A model generated the notes under the pieces. It had not been told where the DNA came from. It made no database searches and worked only from the letters and a program-made list of their open reading frames with translations. From Peronospora farinosa (Eukaryota > Oomycota > Peronosporomycetes > Peronosporales > Peronosporaceae): 64,000 bases of DNA. This document shows, one piece after another, positions 9,995 through 20,250 of this stretch (the stretch's first letter is position 1; every line of letters begins with the position of its first letter). The stretch spans positions 62,001-126,000 of the forward strand of contig CANTFK010000174.1 in the NCBI GenBank assembly GCA_947646735.1, in the 5' to 3' direction. The translations under genes and the position numbers were made by a program.

Positions 9995-11101
9995 CTATAG
10001 TCCATGCAGGGAGTCTTCACACAATAGCGCTGCAAGCACCTCCCCTTGTTTCACCCGGGCCGACCCATCGAAACTCATCACATACAGTTCTTCATTTAGT
10101 TCCACTGTGGGCGTCGGTAGGTCAGCCACTTGCCTGGATTGCTTCTTGGGAGCAATTGACGACAGAATGGAGTCCACACTCTCTCGAGGCGTGATGCTGG
10201 CTGCTAATGCCCCCAGTACCTGGTCCTCGCCTTTCTTGCATTTCACAATCTCCAAATTACACTGTGACAACAGAGCGTCCCAGTTTCCTAAGCGACCTTG
10301 CAACCCCGAAGACTTCACTAGCCAGGCTAGTGTAAAATGCCTTGTCAGAACCTTGTGAGGTCGGGTGACCAACATCGTGAAGCAAGTTTCCAATATTCGT
10401 AACAACGCCAGCACTTCCTTTTCCACTGTGCTATAGTTCACCTCGTTTGACTTGAGGGTTCGGCTCGTAAACATTACCGGCATGTACATGCCGTCGTAAT
10501 TCTGCACCAACGACGCCGAGATAGCCCAATCACTTGCGTAGACAATTATGACCGCCTCTTTAGCCGGGTCGAAATGTCCTAGGATGGGCGCCGTAGCAAT
10601 TTTGTTCTTGAGCATGGCAAACGCTACTTGTACCTTCGACCATTTTCCTTCGTCGTCTTCCTGGGCCGCCACTTCCTCGTTAGCCTTCAATTTGCACCTC
10701 CAAGCGTGAAAATCCACCTCTCTCAGTTCATAAAGGATCGACGCGTATATAGCATAATCTTCGATGTACCTGCTGTAGTAATTTAGGCTTCCTAAAAAGG
10801 ATTGCATAGCCTTCAGCGTTGTCGGTAGAGGTAGGTCGACCAAAGACGGAAGACCTTTTGGGTGGGCCTCTAGTCCCTCCTTGGAAATTCGATGTCTAAG
10901 ATACTCGACCTTCCGACATCCCCACGTATTCTTGACGGCACTGACCAACAAATTCCAAAAGTCACCCACGTCTAGCAGCCGCTCCACTTTCTGGCATAAT
11001 ACGTCCCACGATTCGGCCGGAACAAGTATATCATCAATGTATGATCGTCGACCCAATATAGAGAGGCCCGATTTTGCATCTGGTTCCCCTGTTGCGAACA
11101 A
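9995..11101 (-). CDS. pol: Element B RT C-terminal part, RNase H and start of second RNase H
   Basis: A 368-codon frame that starts just before the catalytic box (RSYIDDILVPAESW). It continues through the thumb (FLGSLNYYSRYIEDYAIYAS), the gypsy RNase H (IIVYASDWAISASLVQNY) and a tether into YVMSFDGSARVK of the second RNase H. A frameshift near 11100-11150 separates it from the RT fingers/palm frame. Confidence 0.88.
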   Translation of the reverse strand: MFATGEPDAKSGLSILGRRSYIDDILVPAESWDVLCQKVERLLDVGDFWNLLVSAVKNTWGCRKVEYLRHRISKEGLEAHPKGLPSLVDLPLPTTLKAMQSFLGSLNYYSRYIEDYAIYASILYELREVDFHAWRCKLKANEEVAAQEDDEGKWSKVQVAFAMLKNKIATAPILGHFDPAKEAVIIVYASDWAISASLVQNYDGMYMPVMFTSRTLKSNEVNYSTVEKEVLALLRILETCFTMLVTRPHKVLTRHFTLAWLVKSSGLQGRLGNWDALLSQCNLEIVKCKKGEDQVLGALAASITPRESVDSILSSIAPKKQSRQVADLPTPTVELNEELYVMSFDGSARVKQGEVLAALLCEDSLHGL

Positions 11102-11148
11102 ATCCTCGGTTTCCTCTGGGCAGTCCCTGGCGAAATCCGTAAAAATCC

Positions 11149-11841
11149 TTAAAACGCATTATCCAACAACCTTTGATATATCTGAGGCGCAATCTTAATC
11201 CCAAAAGGCATCCGAAGCCATCCAAATAATCCCAGTGGAGTAACGAAACCTGAGATTAGTCTCGCCCTTTCGGTCATAATGACGACCCAAAAACCACTCG
11301 CCATATCAAGAGAACAGTACCACAAAGCTCTGTCCAAATCTTCCAGTAATTCGTTAATCAACGGCATCGGGTATACCATGAGCTGGGTGAGATCATTCAC
11401 CAACCGATAGTCGATACACAATCGAATATCGACCCCATTCTTCTTCACGATAATTACAATTGGTCTGGCCCATGGCGAGGTGGAAGGCCGAATGATCTTT
11501 GCTGAAAACAGTCCCTTGATCAGGTCGGATAGCTTCTCTCTGAATTGGAAGGCTACCTTCCGTACTCGTTGCGCGATCGGTCTTGCGTTCCCCACATCGA
11601 TATCGCATATCGCTCCTCGGGCGGCCGGGGGCAAGGCGTTACCTTTGCCCATCAACAGATGTCGCTTCTTCCATATTATTTGTCGCAACCGGTCCACCTC
11701 TTCGGGAGTGTTCTCATCTGGATCTGGAATCTGTATATCTTCTAACGCAATGCCTTCGGATGAGGGGTCCACTTCCGGTACGACCGCCCACCCTGGCCTT
11801 ATGTCCTCGGCCCAAAGTTCCCCACTCTCGAAAGAACACAC
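11149..11841 (-). CDS. pol: Element B RT, fingers and palm
   Basis: A 230-codon frame holding the pre-RT linker and RT blocks: RPIVIIVKKNGVDIRLCIDY, LDMASGFWVVIMTERARLIS and FVTPLGLFGWLRMPFG. The last codons (RLLDNAF) run into a stop where element A reads through (RLLDNALYGF). This indicates an indel in B. Confidence 0.88.
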   Translation of the reverse strand: MCSFESGELWAEDIRPGWAVVPEVDPSSEGIALEDIQIPDPDENTPEEVDRLRQIIWKKRHLLMGKGNALPPAARGAICDIDVGNARPIAQRVRKVAFQFREKLSDLIKGLFSAKIIRPSTSPWARPIVIIVKKNGVDIRLCIDYRLVNDLTQLMVYPMPLINELLEDLDRALWYCSLDMASGFWVVIMTERARLISGFVTPLGLFGWLRMPFGIKIAPQIYQRLLDNAF

Positions 11842-12636
11842 CTGGTCATCTGCCTGTAAAAGTTTACCAGTTTGGCTTCATTCGCATTGGTGGTGGTCAC
11901 TGCATGTAGGTCTTCTTCAAATACACTCCGTTTTTGGGCGGTCCCCTCCTGCCAATTCACCCTCTCTTCGCACGGTTGCTCTTCTCTGTCGGGTACCGGT
12001 TGGTGCCTCATATTCATCATTGGGGTTGGGGCCGCTGGTCGCTGTAAGATGTGTGACGGAGTCTTATACTCTGGTCTATCCACTAGTGGCCCCTCTTCCT
12101 CTTCCGTTGGGTCGACCTGATGGTCGACTTGGTCGGTGGTAGATTTATAAGCCAGATTTCACCATTCCGCATATCTTCGAGAGCCTACCGAGACAAACCC
12201 TGGCGTTCTCGGAACTTGCTCCTTAGTCAACCACATACCTACCTTGGTATCTTCATGCAATGTTAAGGGGCGAGGGCTGACGTTGGTTATCTTCAAAATC
12301 GGTCGACGCCCTATCCCTTGTATCATGGTGGTCACCCATCGTTCGCCTCTCGTGACCCACAATTTCCACTGTTCTGAGGTCGACTTTTGAGAGACACTTC
12401 CGTACATCCTCCAACGGATATCTGTACATACCGACCCAATTTCACATCCGATACTCGAGTATTGTACAGTGTCCTTCGCCCGGTCAATTGTACTCGAACT
12501 TCATCGGGGAGACAGAGAGTTCCGTCGGCCAAGTCTAACCTGATACCGGCTGGGACCATGAAGTCCATCCCCAAAATTGCATCTTGGCCTACAATAGGGC
12601 CTACCCACACCTTAAAGATGTACACCAAGTTCACAT
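11799..12636 (-). pseudogene. pol: Element B protease C-terminus and PR-RT linker (frameshifted)
   Basis: Piece 12634-12332 carries VGQDAILGMDFMVPAGIRLD, the C-terminal landmark of retroelement aspartic proteases. Pieces 12407-12159 and 12083-11799 are low-similarity linker in other frames. No intact start is needed, because they belong to one gag-pol. Confidence 0.65.
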
Positions 12637-13248
12637 TCAGAGTGACCTTGATGCGAGTGCGCCCCTCCGTGGTGTATACGGCTTCCCCAATGCCAATACA
12701 TTCTTGTCGTTCACTTTCATCAATTTGCAGCCTACCTTACGAGCAAAGGCGATATCCAGAATGGATATCTCGGCACCAGTATCGAACAACAAATTTGCAT
12801 GGTCGTTGTTGACCTTTCCAGAGGCTTTCGCTTGCCTGAACCATTTAGTAGGGGCGTGGTATTTCCAGTACCCCCTAGACTCGCCTGGCAATAAGTCCAA
12901 CTCCATTACTGAACTGTCTCGAACAAAATTATTAGGCCCATTCAAAGAAGCAACATGGACCACAGGGTAATTTCCAATCTTCGATATATTTTCAATCTTA
13001 ACTGGAATACCCGTCTCCTCCTCGGGCTGTTTCTCCACATATGCAAAGATGCAACAATTAGAACGCTCGGCTCGTACCAGATTCCAACCTGGCGAGCGTC
13101 CTAATTTGCCATCTTCTCGAGTTTCTCCGGGAACATCCCTGCATGCTTGGCTGAGTTGTACCATTGACGGAACAAATTGTAGAAATTCTCCATCTGGCAC
13201 TTCCCAATCTCGTGAATCTCTCCACAACCCCGGCACACAAACAGGCAT
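12637..13248 (-). CDS. pol: Element B aspartic protease domain
   Basis: A 203-codon frame with NLLFDTGAEISILDIAFARK, the D-T-G active site of retropepsins, near residues 155-175. It is preceded by about 150 residues of linker that continue the nucleocapsid frame. The family processes Gag-Pol into mature proteins. Confidence 0.82.
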   Translation of the reverse strand: MPVCVPGLWRDSRDWEVPDGEFLQFVPSMVQLSQACRDVPGETREDGKLGRSPGWNLVRAERSNCCIFAYVEKQPEEETGIPVKIENISKIGNYPVVHVASLNGPNNFVRDSSVMELDLLPGESRGYWKYHAPTKWFRQAKASGKVNNDHANLLFDTGAEISILDIAFARKVGCKLMKVNDKNVLALGKPYTPRRGALASRSL

Positions 13249-13249
13249 C

Positions 13250-13375
13250 GATCTGATGGGTGACCCTTCCTTCCACAGCGGTCGCAGGTCAACAGCGGTC
13301 GCAGGTCAATCTTTTCCAGCAATTCAGATCTCCATGTTTCTCGGATCCGCTATAATCACATCTCGTATTTGGGAC
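13250..13375 (-). CDS. gag: Element B nucleocapsid zinc knuckles
   Basis: CDRCGRKGHPSDRC fits C-x2-C-x4-H-x4-C. It is followed by CRGCGEIHEIGKC (C-x2-C-x3-H-x4-C). These bind element RNA. A 17-bp tandem duplication at 13276-13309 disrupts the frame just upstream. Confidence 0.85.
13276..13309. repeat. 17-bp tandem duplication that breaks gag of element B
   Basis: Two identical 17-bp units lie side by side. Seventeen is not a multiple of three, so the frame 13861-13289 ends at LTCDRC and the knuckles continue in another frame. This is a direct visible cause of one gag frameshift. Confidence 0.85.
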
Positions 13376-15267
13376 CGCTGACGACGGGGCGGGTCGCTGG
13401 TCTACTTCCTGGCGATGTTGATCGGCATCCCTGGTTGGTAGATTCTTTGAGAACCTCACACTTGGATCCCTCCCCGCTTCCTTCTCCATAAGGTAGACTC
13501 GTCTTAAATCTCCTTCGTTCTCCGAAGAGTCTGGGCTGGAATCTTCAGATCTCGAGTCTTCCAGGGGCGTCCGTACTGCATGTATGGAGCCGCGATTTAG
13601 ATCTCTCGGCCTCTCGGGTAGTGCCGGTGCCTTCTGACGAAACTTGTTTGATCCAATCAGCATCTTGCCTCGTCTTGCTTTCGTCCGCTGACATGCTGTC
13701 AATACTTCCTCCAATTCTTCCACGTCCGCCAGACGCAACATAGTCAACTTGTCTGCTAGTTCCGGGTCGTCCACCGTCAAAATGTAGTGATCGACATGAT
13801 CCTTCTGAATCTTGGGCGACCCATCCTTAATCTTCATCTTCGCACCTGATTCCAAGCACATTCAGGCGGTACAGATAATCCAGTGGGGTCTCTTCCGACC
13901 TTTTCTTCGCATGGTAGTACTGGCGGGCGACCGGTACCCCCGTGCCACATAACCGAACCATGAACTCTTGGATTAAGTCCTTCCAGTTTCCTCGTACCGA
14001 GCGACCCAGTTGACGATACCAATTCTGCGCCGGTCCAGTCAGCAATCCTCCAAAAACGAGACATCGTTCATCATCTGGTGCTTGGTCTCTTATAAATGCT
14101 GTCTTGACCGTTGATACCCAGCTGCGTGCTCTGTCTTCGTCTTGGTCTCTTCCATGAAATTCTTTAAGATCCGAGGTCGCCGAGAGTTTGATGCGAGGGA
14201 CCATATTTGGCATCTGTTCCAGCGCTGCGTTCGCCATCATCGACTGAGGTCCCCTCAAATACATGTTTTCAGGGTCGAACTCACAGGAACCGACGGATTC
14301 CATATCGACGTCGGTCATCGTGTGGCCTCTTGGCATTTGTATGCCTGGATGCTGGTCATGGTGAGCGGTCGTCCTTTGCGCCTATGGTCTTCCTCCTGCT
14401 AATATCCCGTTAGGGTGTGCCCGCGGTACTTGGCGTTCATTCAAAAATCTTGCCATCGCCGCGTCGAAGAGGGTCTGCAGATCACCTACCGGGTAGGTAG
14501 GTCTTTCCCCCCAGCATCTTCGTCACGGGGCAGAGCAAATTCCAATTTTTTCTCTTTCTGATTTCCCATTGGTTGAAAACGGAATGATTTTCATTCTTGC
14601 CACGCGTCGCCGTTCCGAGACCCCGTGGTTTCTGCTCCGCGCTGCGCGCTCGGGCCTGGAGCAGCGCCGCTCCAGTAGGGCCGAGGGGCATCCTAGTGAC
14701 CGACCCAGTTGAGGACGATCCTGGGGACCACGGTGCTGCTTCCCTCTGGCCGCTTGACATCAGGTGTTGGGATGGGCCTTGACTCGCCCCTGGGCGGCCG
14801 GCGGCTCCGTACATGTGGGGACCCACCGTGATGTCTTGAAGCGTCATCTGGCTGTCCTTGGATCGTGTGTGTGTGGGTGTCACCAGAGGTGGGTGTTCCG
14901 TTGTTGGTGTTGTACCCACCAGGATCGACAGACGCTTGTGCAAATGCTCTAACGTTGTTGTGATTCTGTCGAATACCAGGGGTAGCAGATCGTCCGGGTC
15001 GAACCGACCTGCAACCATGTTCGCTTCACGAAGAAGGTTGACCAGCGCTGTGATCGCGTCCGTGACGGAGTGCAGCCGTGGCAGGGTCAACACCGGCCCA
15101 GTGAGTTGACCCCGCTGCCGGATCTCCAGGATCTTCGCGACGGGGTCGCTCTCCAGGAGCGCGTTCAGCTTGCGTTGGTGGTAGGCCCTCGTGACATCAG
15201 CGTCTGTCCATGACGCCAGTCCTGCCTTCTCGGGGCCTATCGACTTGGTGTTTCCGGGTGCCTTCAT
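13289..15267 (-). pseudogene. gag: Element B gag (three frames)
   Basis: Frame 15267-14482 (261 codons) holds the N-terminal domain (ITALVNLLREANMVAGRFDPD) and a low-complexity region. Frame 14336-13827 carries the capsid-type core (IKLSATSDLKEFHGR, FGGLLTGPAQNWYRQLG, WKDLIQEFMV, DYLYRLNVLG). Frame 13861-13289 is a charged linker to the zinc knuckles. The three frames are separated by indels near 14450 and 13850. Element C has a matching gag remnant (58289-59096). The first ATG in transcript order is at 15267. Confidence 0.82.
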
Positions 15268-15603
15268 CCGGAACTTCGTCGGCTTTGATTGCGCGATCTT
15301 GCTTTATTGTTTTTTTGGGGACCTTAGCCTCTCGGTTTTCACCGTCGGCTGATGGTCCTCTGGATCATGATAGGCTTCATGACCCAAGGTGTCCTTAACA
15401 AGGACACAGGGAGGGTATTTAGGTTTCTCTTCAATAAATTCAACCTCGACGATGTTGACCGGGCCCCTCCCAAGGCCCGGTCGGTCCTTCGATCCTTTGT
15501 TTGTTTCTTCTTGAGTCACTGGCGATCGGTCTTCCAGTGACTCTTCGGTCTTGTGCTCCTTCTTGACATGAACATCTATATCTTCTTGGGACTCGCGGTG
15601 AAA
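15268..15603 (-). other. 5' leader of element B
   Basis: Untranslated leader between primer site and gag ATG in transcript order. It has a purine-rich stretch and minor ORFs with no recognisable domain. Confidence 0.5.
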
Positions 15604-15621
15604 TCCCAGGCACGCGCACCA
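15604..15621 (-). other. Primer-binding site of element B
   Basis: On the minus strand TGGTGCGCGTGCCTGGGA starts one base after the LTR end (...CACCACA). It begins with TGG, complementary to a tRNA CCA end. It is conserved in A and C. Confidence 0.75.
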
Positions 15622-15622
15622 T

Positions 15623-16820
15623 TGTGGTGGAGTGGGCTCTCAAAATTGTATGATGAGACCCCAAACCACTCACTGTGCCGGACTGCCGACTGTCGGAGGG
15701 GGTACCCCGATGCCGCGTATGCACCTTCTCTCACCTTGTATACCCGTCGGCTGGCGGGTTGCACTCTTCGGAGGACTTGGTGATGATGTAAACGTCTTCC
15801 TTGAGGGAGGTAGACCTGGGGGGCCTCGAGTGGATGTGCTTCACTCGGTGGGCCGGTAGGTGGCCACTCGATCGACCTTGTCGAGAGTGGACTTAGAGCC
15901 AAATTCTTTAGGGGCGCTTGTCGTCCCTGGCCTTTTCCTTCTGTTTCAGGGGTATTAACCACCTGACCTTTACGTTGCCCCCGGACCTTGAGGTGAGGGA
16001 GACCACTTCCGATAGCGGGTCTTGGGGGGTGTTGCTACTCGAACGAGCTCACAGGCCAAATATATCCTGGAGCTCTACTCGCACTTGAACTTCGCTACGC
16101 AACTGTCTTCGACGAGGGGCCAAAATATATCCCTTCCCGGAACAGTGAGTAACTTAGAACAAGTCCTTCTTGGGTGACGGAGTCGTGCCACGTAGATCGC
16201 AAATTGAGTAGTATTTAGTATAGTCCTATCCTTTTACCTCCTTTACTCTATCCTTGCCTGATGCTTTGATTCCTTGCGTCGACTGGTCTGATCCTTGTAT
16301 TAGTTGGTCCGGAGTGGCTGAACCCCGAGGGGCCGAGGTGGATCGATGAGGGACCGGGTCGACTGATAAGGGACTCAGGGCTACCAATGAGGGACCCAGG
16401 TCTACTGATGAGGGACCGGGTCGACCAATGAGCGACCCAGGTCTACCAATGAGGGACCGGGTCTACCAATGAGGGGCCAGGTCTACCAATGAGGGACCGG
16501 GTCGACCAATGAGGGACCGGGTCGACCAACGAGGGACCGGGTCTACCAATGAGCGACCCAGATCTACCAATGAGGGACCGGGTCGACCAACGAGGGACCA
16601 GGTCGATCAATGAGGGGCCATGATTAACTCCCTTTGGTACCGGTTAACCGGTACCCTGATACTGATTTTCTTCGGCGGATTCTGCGGATTGTTCTCCACC
16701 AACGGTCGCTTCCCTTCGAGGCCCCTGTCTCTCTGGTCCCCTGTCCCTGACCCACGGCCTATACTCCGAATTCAACTGGAGTCTGGGACCTCCACATCAC
16801 AAAATTAGCACTTCACCACA
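15623..16820 (-). repeat. Right LTR (5' LTR) of element B, 1198 bp
   Basis: Same ends as the left LTR (TGTGGTG...CACCACA). Differences from the left copy are about ten substitutions and six extra minisatellite units (about 16470-16600). It drives minus-strand transcription of gag-pol. Confidence 0.93.
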
Positions 16821-16824
16821 TACA
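16821..16824. repeat. Target-site duplication of element B, right copy (TACA)
   Basis: Matches 4521-4524. Removing B plus one TACA rejoins the integrase of element A at AERLT/HALN. Confidence 0.8.
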
Positions 16825-17590
16825 CATGCGTTGAACAAACACAGGACCGGGTCTGGAAAGAGACTCCAATCTATCTAGTGCACGATTGGGACGCACGAAG
16901 CACATTGGAACCCACTATACCGCTAGACGGCGTGACTGTGATCCCCGCCGGTGGCAATATAGCGTACAGCGACAGTATCGCTGGGCAAAGGAACAAAGCT
17001 AACATATTATTGTGATCAGCAATGAAAAGTCGAGCCAAGATCCACAATGAAGAGGTGGCGGATAGCAAGATTGAGCATAATTCCAAGTGTGTTTGTACCT
17101 AGACCGGGTCCAGGAAGGCTATGCCCGAAAATTGGCCCACCTATGGCATGAGCCATTCAGAGTACGGGAAATGGTGGGTGACCATGCAGCTCACCTGGAT
17201 ATTAGTGAAACAGACTATCACATATACCCGTTGGTACACCTTTAGAAGTTGAAGTTAGTCCTGCAATATCCCGACAGACCAAATACCGTGCTGGTGGTGG
17301 ACGAAACGAATCGGGTGGATTTTGACGAAGCCCTGTTGTCAGAGGATAGTTGAGCTGCAGAATTGGAAGACAATGAGTATGAATTAGAGAAAAATTCTTG
17401 ACAAGTTTATGGGAAGGAAAACTCGGTATGGTCGAATTTAATGTGAATACCTGGTGCAGTGGATAGGATACTTCGACCCGACGTGGGTAGACGAGGTGGA
17501 CCTCAATTGCGGTGGACTACTTTACGACTATGAACAAAGGCAAGTCACTGGGAATCGTTTTGAGGTAATGCAGAGTTATGAGGAGTAGAG
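16825..17590 (+). pseudogene. pol: Element A integrase C-terminus and chromodomain (decayed)
   Basis: Continues the integrase interrupted at 4524. Translation across several frames gives QDRVWKETPIYLVHDWDARS, then RVQEGYARKLAHLWHEPFRV, DRPNTVLVVDETNRVDFDEA and a chromodomain-like end, each paralleling element B. Several stops (for example TAG near 17246, TGA near 17352) and shifts are present. Confidence 0.8.
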
Positions 17591-18175
17591 GGGAGAGTTC
17601 ATTTTGGAAAGGCCAAGATGATACAAGAAGGAGGTGGTATTCGTTGCATGCACAGAAATGGGTCAAGTTATATATTCAAGGGTGCAGCGGAACAAAAAGA
17701 GCGACGTATTGCTAAATTGCAGAGGAACCCGGGGCTCACCTAGAACATGGCTTAAAGTAAGGAAATCACGAATTCATTAGGGAGTTGTGAAATGTAATGG
17801 CATTATCATCTTACGATGTATACGCGGAAAGCTAGTAACGAATCTTAGGCGCTGTCGGGCGGAGAAAAATTTTAATGGAGATGGGGAACCCCGGAGGCGG
17901 AATTATTTTGGATTTTCTTGTGATATAGGATTCGCCAAGGGTCGGTATCATCCACTACCTGCAACGCCTCCATCAGCCCCGTTTAATAATTCCCTTGGTT
18001 GACCCGTGGGTACCAAAAAGACAGCTGACGTGTGGGAGTAACCGGCTGGAAAAAGGGGTCCAGCAGGATGTCCACGTCACATTGGCCTGCCACCATTTCT
18101 TAGAAATTTCTTTAGCACCCCCATCCAAGCCTTCGTCGCCTTATTCCGCCGCTTCTTTCTGGCGTTATAAACCCG
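17591..18175. other. Element A spacer between chromodomain and antisense gene
   Basis: No coding region recognised. It corresponds in position to the 330-bp spacer of B (7582-7907) but is longer. I could not identify a polypurine tract. Confidence 0.4.
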
Positions 18176-18178
18176 AGT

Positions 18179-19760
18179 GATTTACGTGCTGCTGGCGCGA
18201 AGAGCCACAGAAAAAGGAAGATGGTGCCGGTCCTCCCACAGACTTTGTCGTAATGCGTCTACGCAGGCATCTTGGATCGCCACCAGGTCAACAAGCCAGC
18301 CATTCACCGCGAAGAAGAGAGGATATTCAGACACCGTCCGCTGCTTCCATAAACGCAAGTTCATTATCAGCTGAAGCTGAGGTTCCATTAAGAGAACATC
18401 ACTCTCATCTAGGTGGTCAATGAATGCTTTGTCCATAGAGGGGCCCGGGCCCATCCACGAGTACGGAAGGTTCACGTTGGACCATAAGTCCTTTACGCTT
18501 ATCGCGTGATTTTAAAGGAAACCATCATGGAAACCGGACATGGGGCAACGTCTTCGGCTTTTGATACACTTGGCTGTGCATATCCAGAAATTGATGGGCC
18601 CCGATCGTTGGAACTAGCAGGGCCCTTGTGTGCTGGTGCCCCCTGATCATCGGAGTCGAGACTTTCAATATCGAACGCGGAGTGGCCAAAGAGCTGGAAT
18701 GATGGATCGGAATACGTGTATTCTCCCTGCTGAAAGGAGCGGTAGGTGATGCTTGGGCTATGGAGCTCGGGCCAGACTTGTTTTCCCAGTAAACCCCTCC
18801 GATTTTCGAGTAAGACTAGACTTGGGTTTTTCAGTGGACGCCGCCGATGTGGGGGAAGGACTGAATTTAAATTTCCCGGTAGAGCCCACCGATTTGAGAG
18901 AAGGAATGGATTTGATTTTCATAGTAGCCTCCGCCGACATTTGAAAAGGGCCAAATTTGGATTTAATGAATAGGTCTATTGTATCCGGATCAGCTTCACT
19001 TGCAGAAGCCGCCGGACTAGAACGGCGACGGTAGGCACGCGACGGTGCTATCGCGGCTAGAAGTGAATCAACGCTGCTACAGGACTTGCCTTCAGTGGAG
19101 CTAGAAACACATGTAATCCGGCGTTTCTTCGATGCGGAATGTGCTGGAACGCTAGCGACGGGTGAACGAGGTCTTTAAGCCCTTGAGGGTCATATATTTT
19201 TGAACATAGGCGGGTAAGGTTTAGCTGCGGCTCTTCGAGCCACTGCCAGCTGCTTCTGGAGATGGTCCAGTTGGCGAGTGACGTGTTGCACGAGAGCCTT
19301 TGAACGGGCCAGCTCGTCCTGGAGTCGCGATACTGTAGATGCCTTGGCCCTAACGTCGGCCGCGACAGTGTCAAACTTGGCCTCCAGTCTTTCACTCTGA
19401 ACCGTGAAATCCGTCACATCATCTTCATACTGGCCTTTTCAGAAACGTATGTTATACCGAGATGCCTCAACCTCAAGACAGTAGTATTTCCGGTTTGCGG
19501 GTGCATCTCGGTATTTCGCGATGGTCAGCTGATCAAATTTGTGGTTGTAGACGAGTTCCTGATCCAAGCCTCGATCTGGCGAAGATCGACTTCCTCGAAT
19601 CGAATGACTTCATCCACGCGGCACTGCAGGTCTTGGGCCCGACGATGCTCAGCCAGACAGGCCTGTTGGAGGACTCTGTGATCTTCAGCGAGGGTCTCCA
19701 CGGCTTGTGACCGTTATATTGCCAGTTGAATAACGCCCCACGTCTGAGCGACACTAGGAT
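18179..19760 (-). pseudogene. Antisense accessory gene of element A (decayed homologue of 5730-7581)
   Basis: On the strand opposite to pol A, pieces occur in the same order as in element B. A coiled coil comes first (ETLAEDHRVLQQACLAEHRR at about 19640-19695, then SERLEAKFDTVAADVRAK at 19417-19190). A Ser/Lys/Pro-rich linker follows (18758-18940). Last is the C-terminal domain: GYAQPSVSKAEDVAPCPV at about 18530-18590 (B: GYMQSKTFSAAEVAPLPV), VNLPYSWMGPGP (B: LDLPWGWFGPPD) and a Trp/Leu-rich stretch ending at 18182. Several frameshifts and stops show it is dead. Conservation between two diverged elements indicates the gene belonged to their common ancestor. Confidence 0.72.
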
Positions 19761-20100
19761 AATCAGGAGGCTTTCCGAAGAGGTCTACAATCGAAATGAC
19801 CAAGCCAGGGTCGGGTCCAGGCAGCGCGGGGGTAGACCAACGGCCAGGTGCTGGGTACTCGTTGGAGAAGGAATCGGAAGAGGTCACTAGCGTATAAAAG
19901 TTGGGTGAGTTGGTTACAGATGACCAGCAAACTCATGGACACCTACTTCTGCGTTGAAGGGATGCACGGGGTCTTGCCGCAGTTTGGAAGACCAGCGCGC
20001 AAAGAGCAGATGTGTAAAAGCGCCAGGGAAATGAAGGCCCTTCGCAAATATTATAATAATTGGCGTGAAGGGTCTCAGTAACTCTCGCGAATGAATGACA
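19761..20100. other. Non-coding sequence, presumed end of element A
   Basis: A 3' LTR of A should lie beyond the antisense gene, but I find no copy with the TGTGGTG start. It may be diverged or deleted. Confidence 0.35.
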
Positions 20101-20109
20101 GGGAGTGAA

Positions 20110-20250
20110 CAGGACCCAAAGTGGACCAGGACCCAAGGTGGACCGGGATCCCGAAGTGGACCAGGATCCAAGGTAGGCCGGGACCCAAGGGTGACCAGGA
20201 CCCAAGGTAGTCCTGACGCCCAGGTGGACCTAGCACCCCAAGTTGGCCCG
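20110..20250. repeat. Degenerate minisatellite, GGACC/AGGACCCAAGG type
   Basis: About seven imperfect units of 17-20 bases of the type GACCAGGACCCAAGGTG. The composition resembles the LTR minisatellite of B, so this may be a diverged LTR piece of A, but I cannot align it. Confidence 0.6.

Larger units (their letters stand above)
4525..16820 (-). mobile_element. Full-length Ty3/gypsy element B (12.3 kb) with antisense accessory gene
   Basis: Both LTRs, the primer site, gag, protease, RT, RNase H, archaeal-like RNase H, integrase and chromodomain lie on the minus strand, in that order from right to left. A further large gene lies on the plus strand between chromodomain and left LTR. The ends are TGTGGTG and CACCACA with a 4-bp TACA duplication. 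I count about ten substitutions between the LTRs over about 1.08 kb, so insertion was fairly recent. Yet gag, PR and pol are split over many frames by small indels. Either a defective copy was mobilised in trans or the assembly carries indel errors. Confidence 0.92.
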
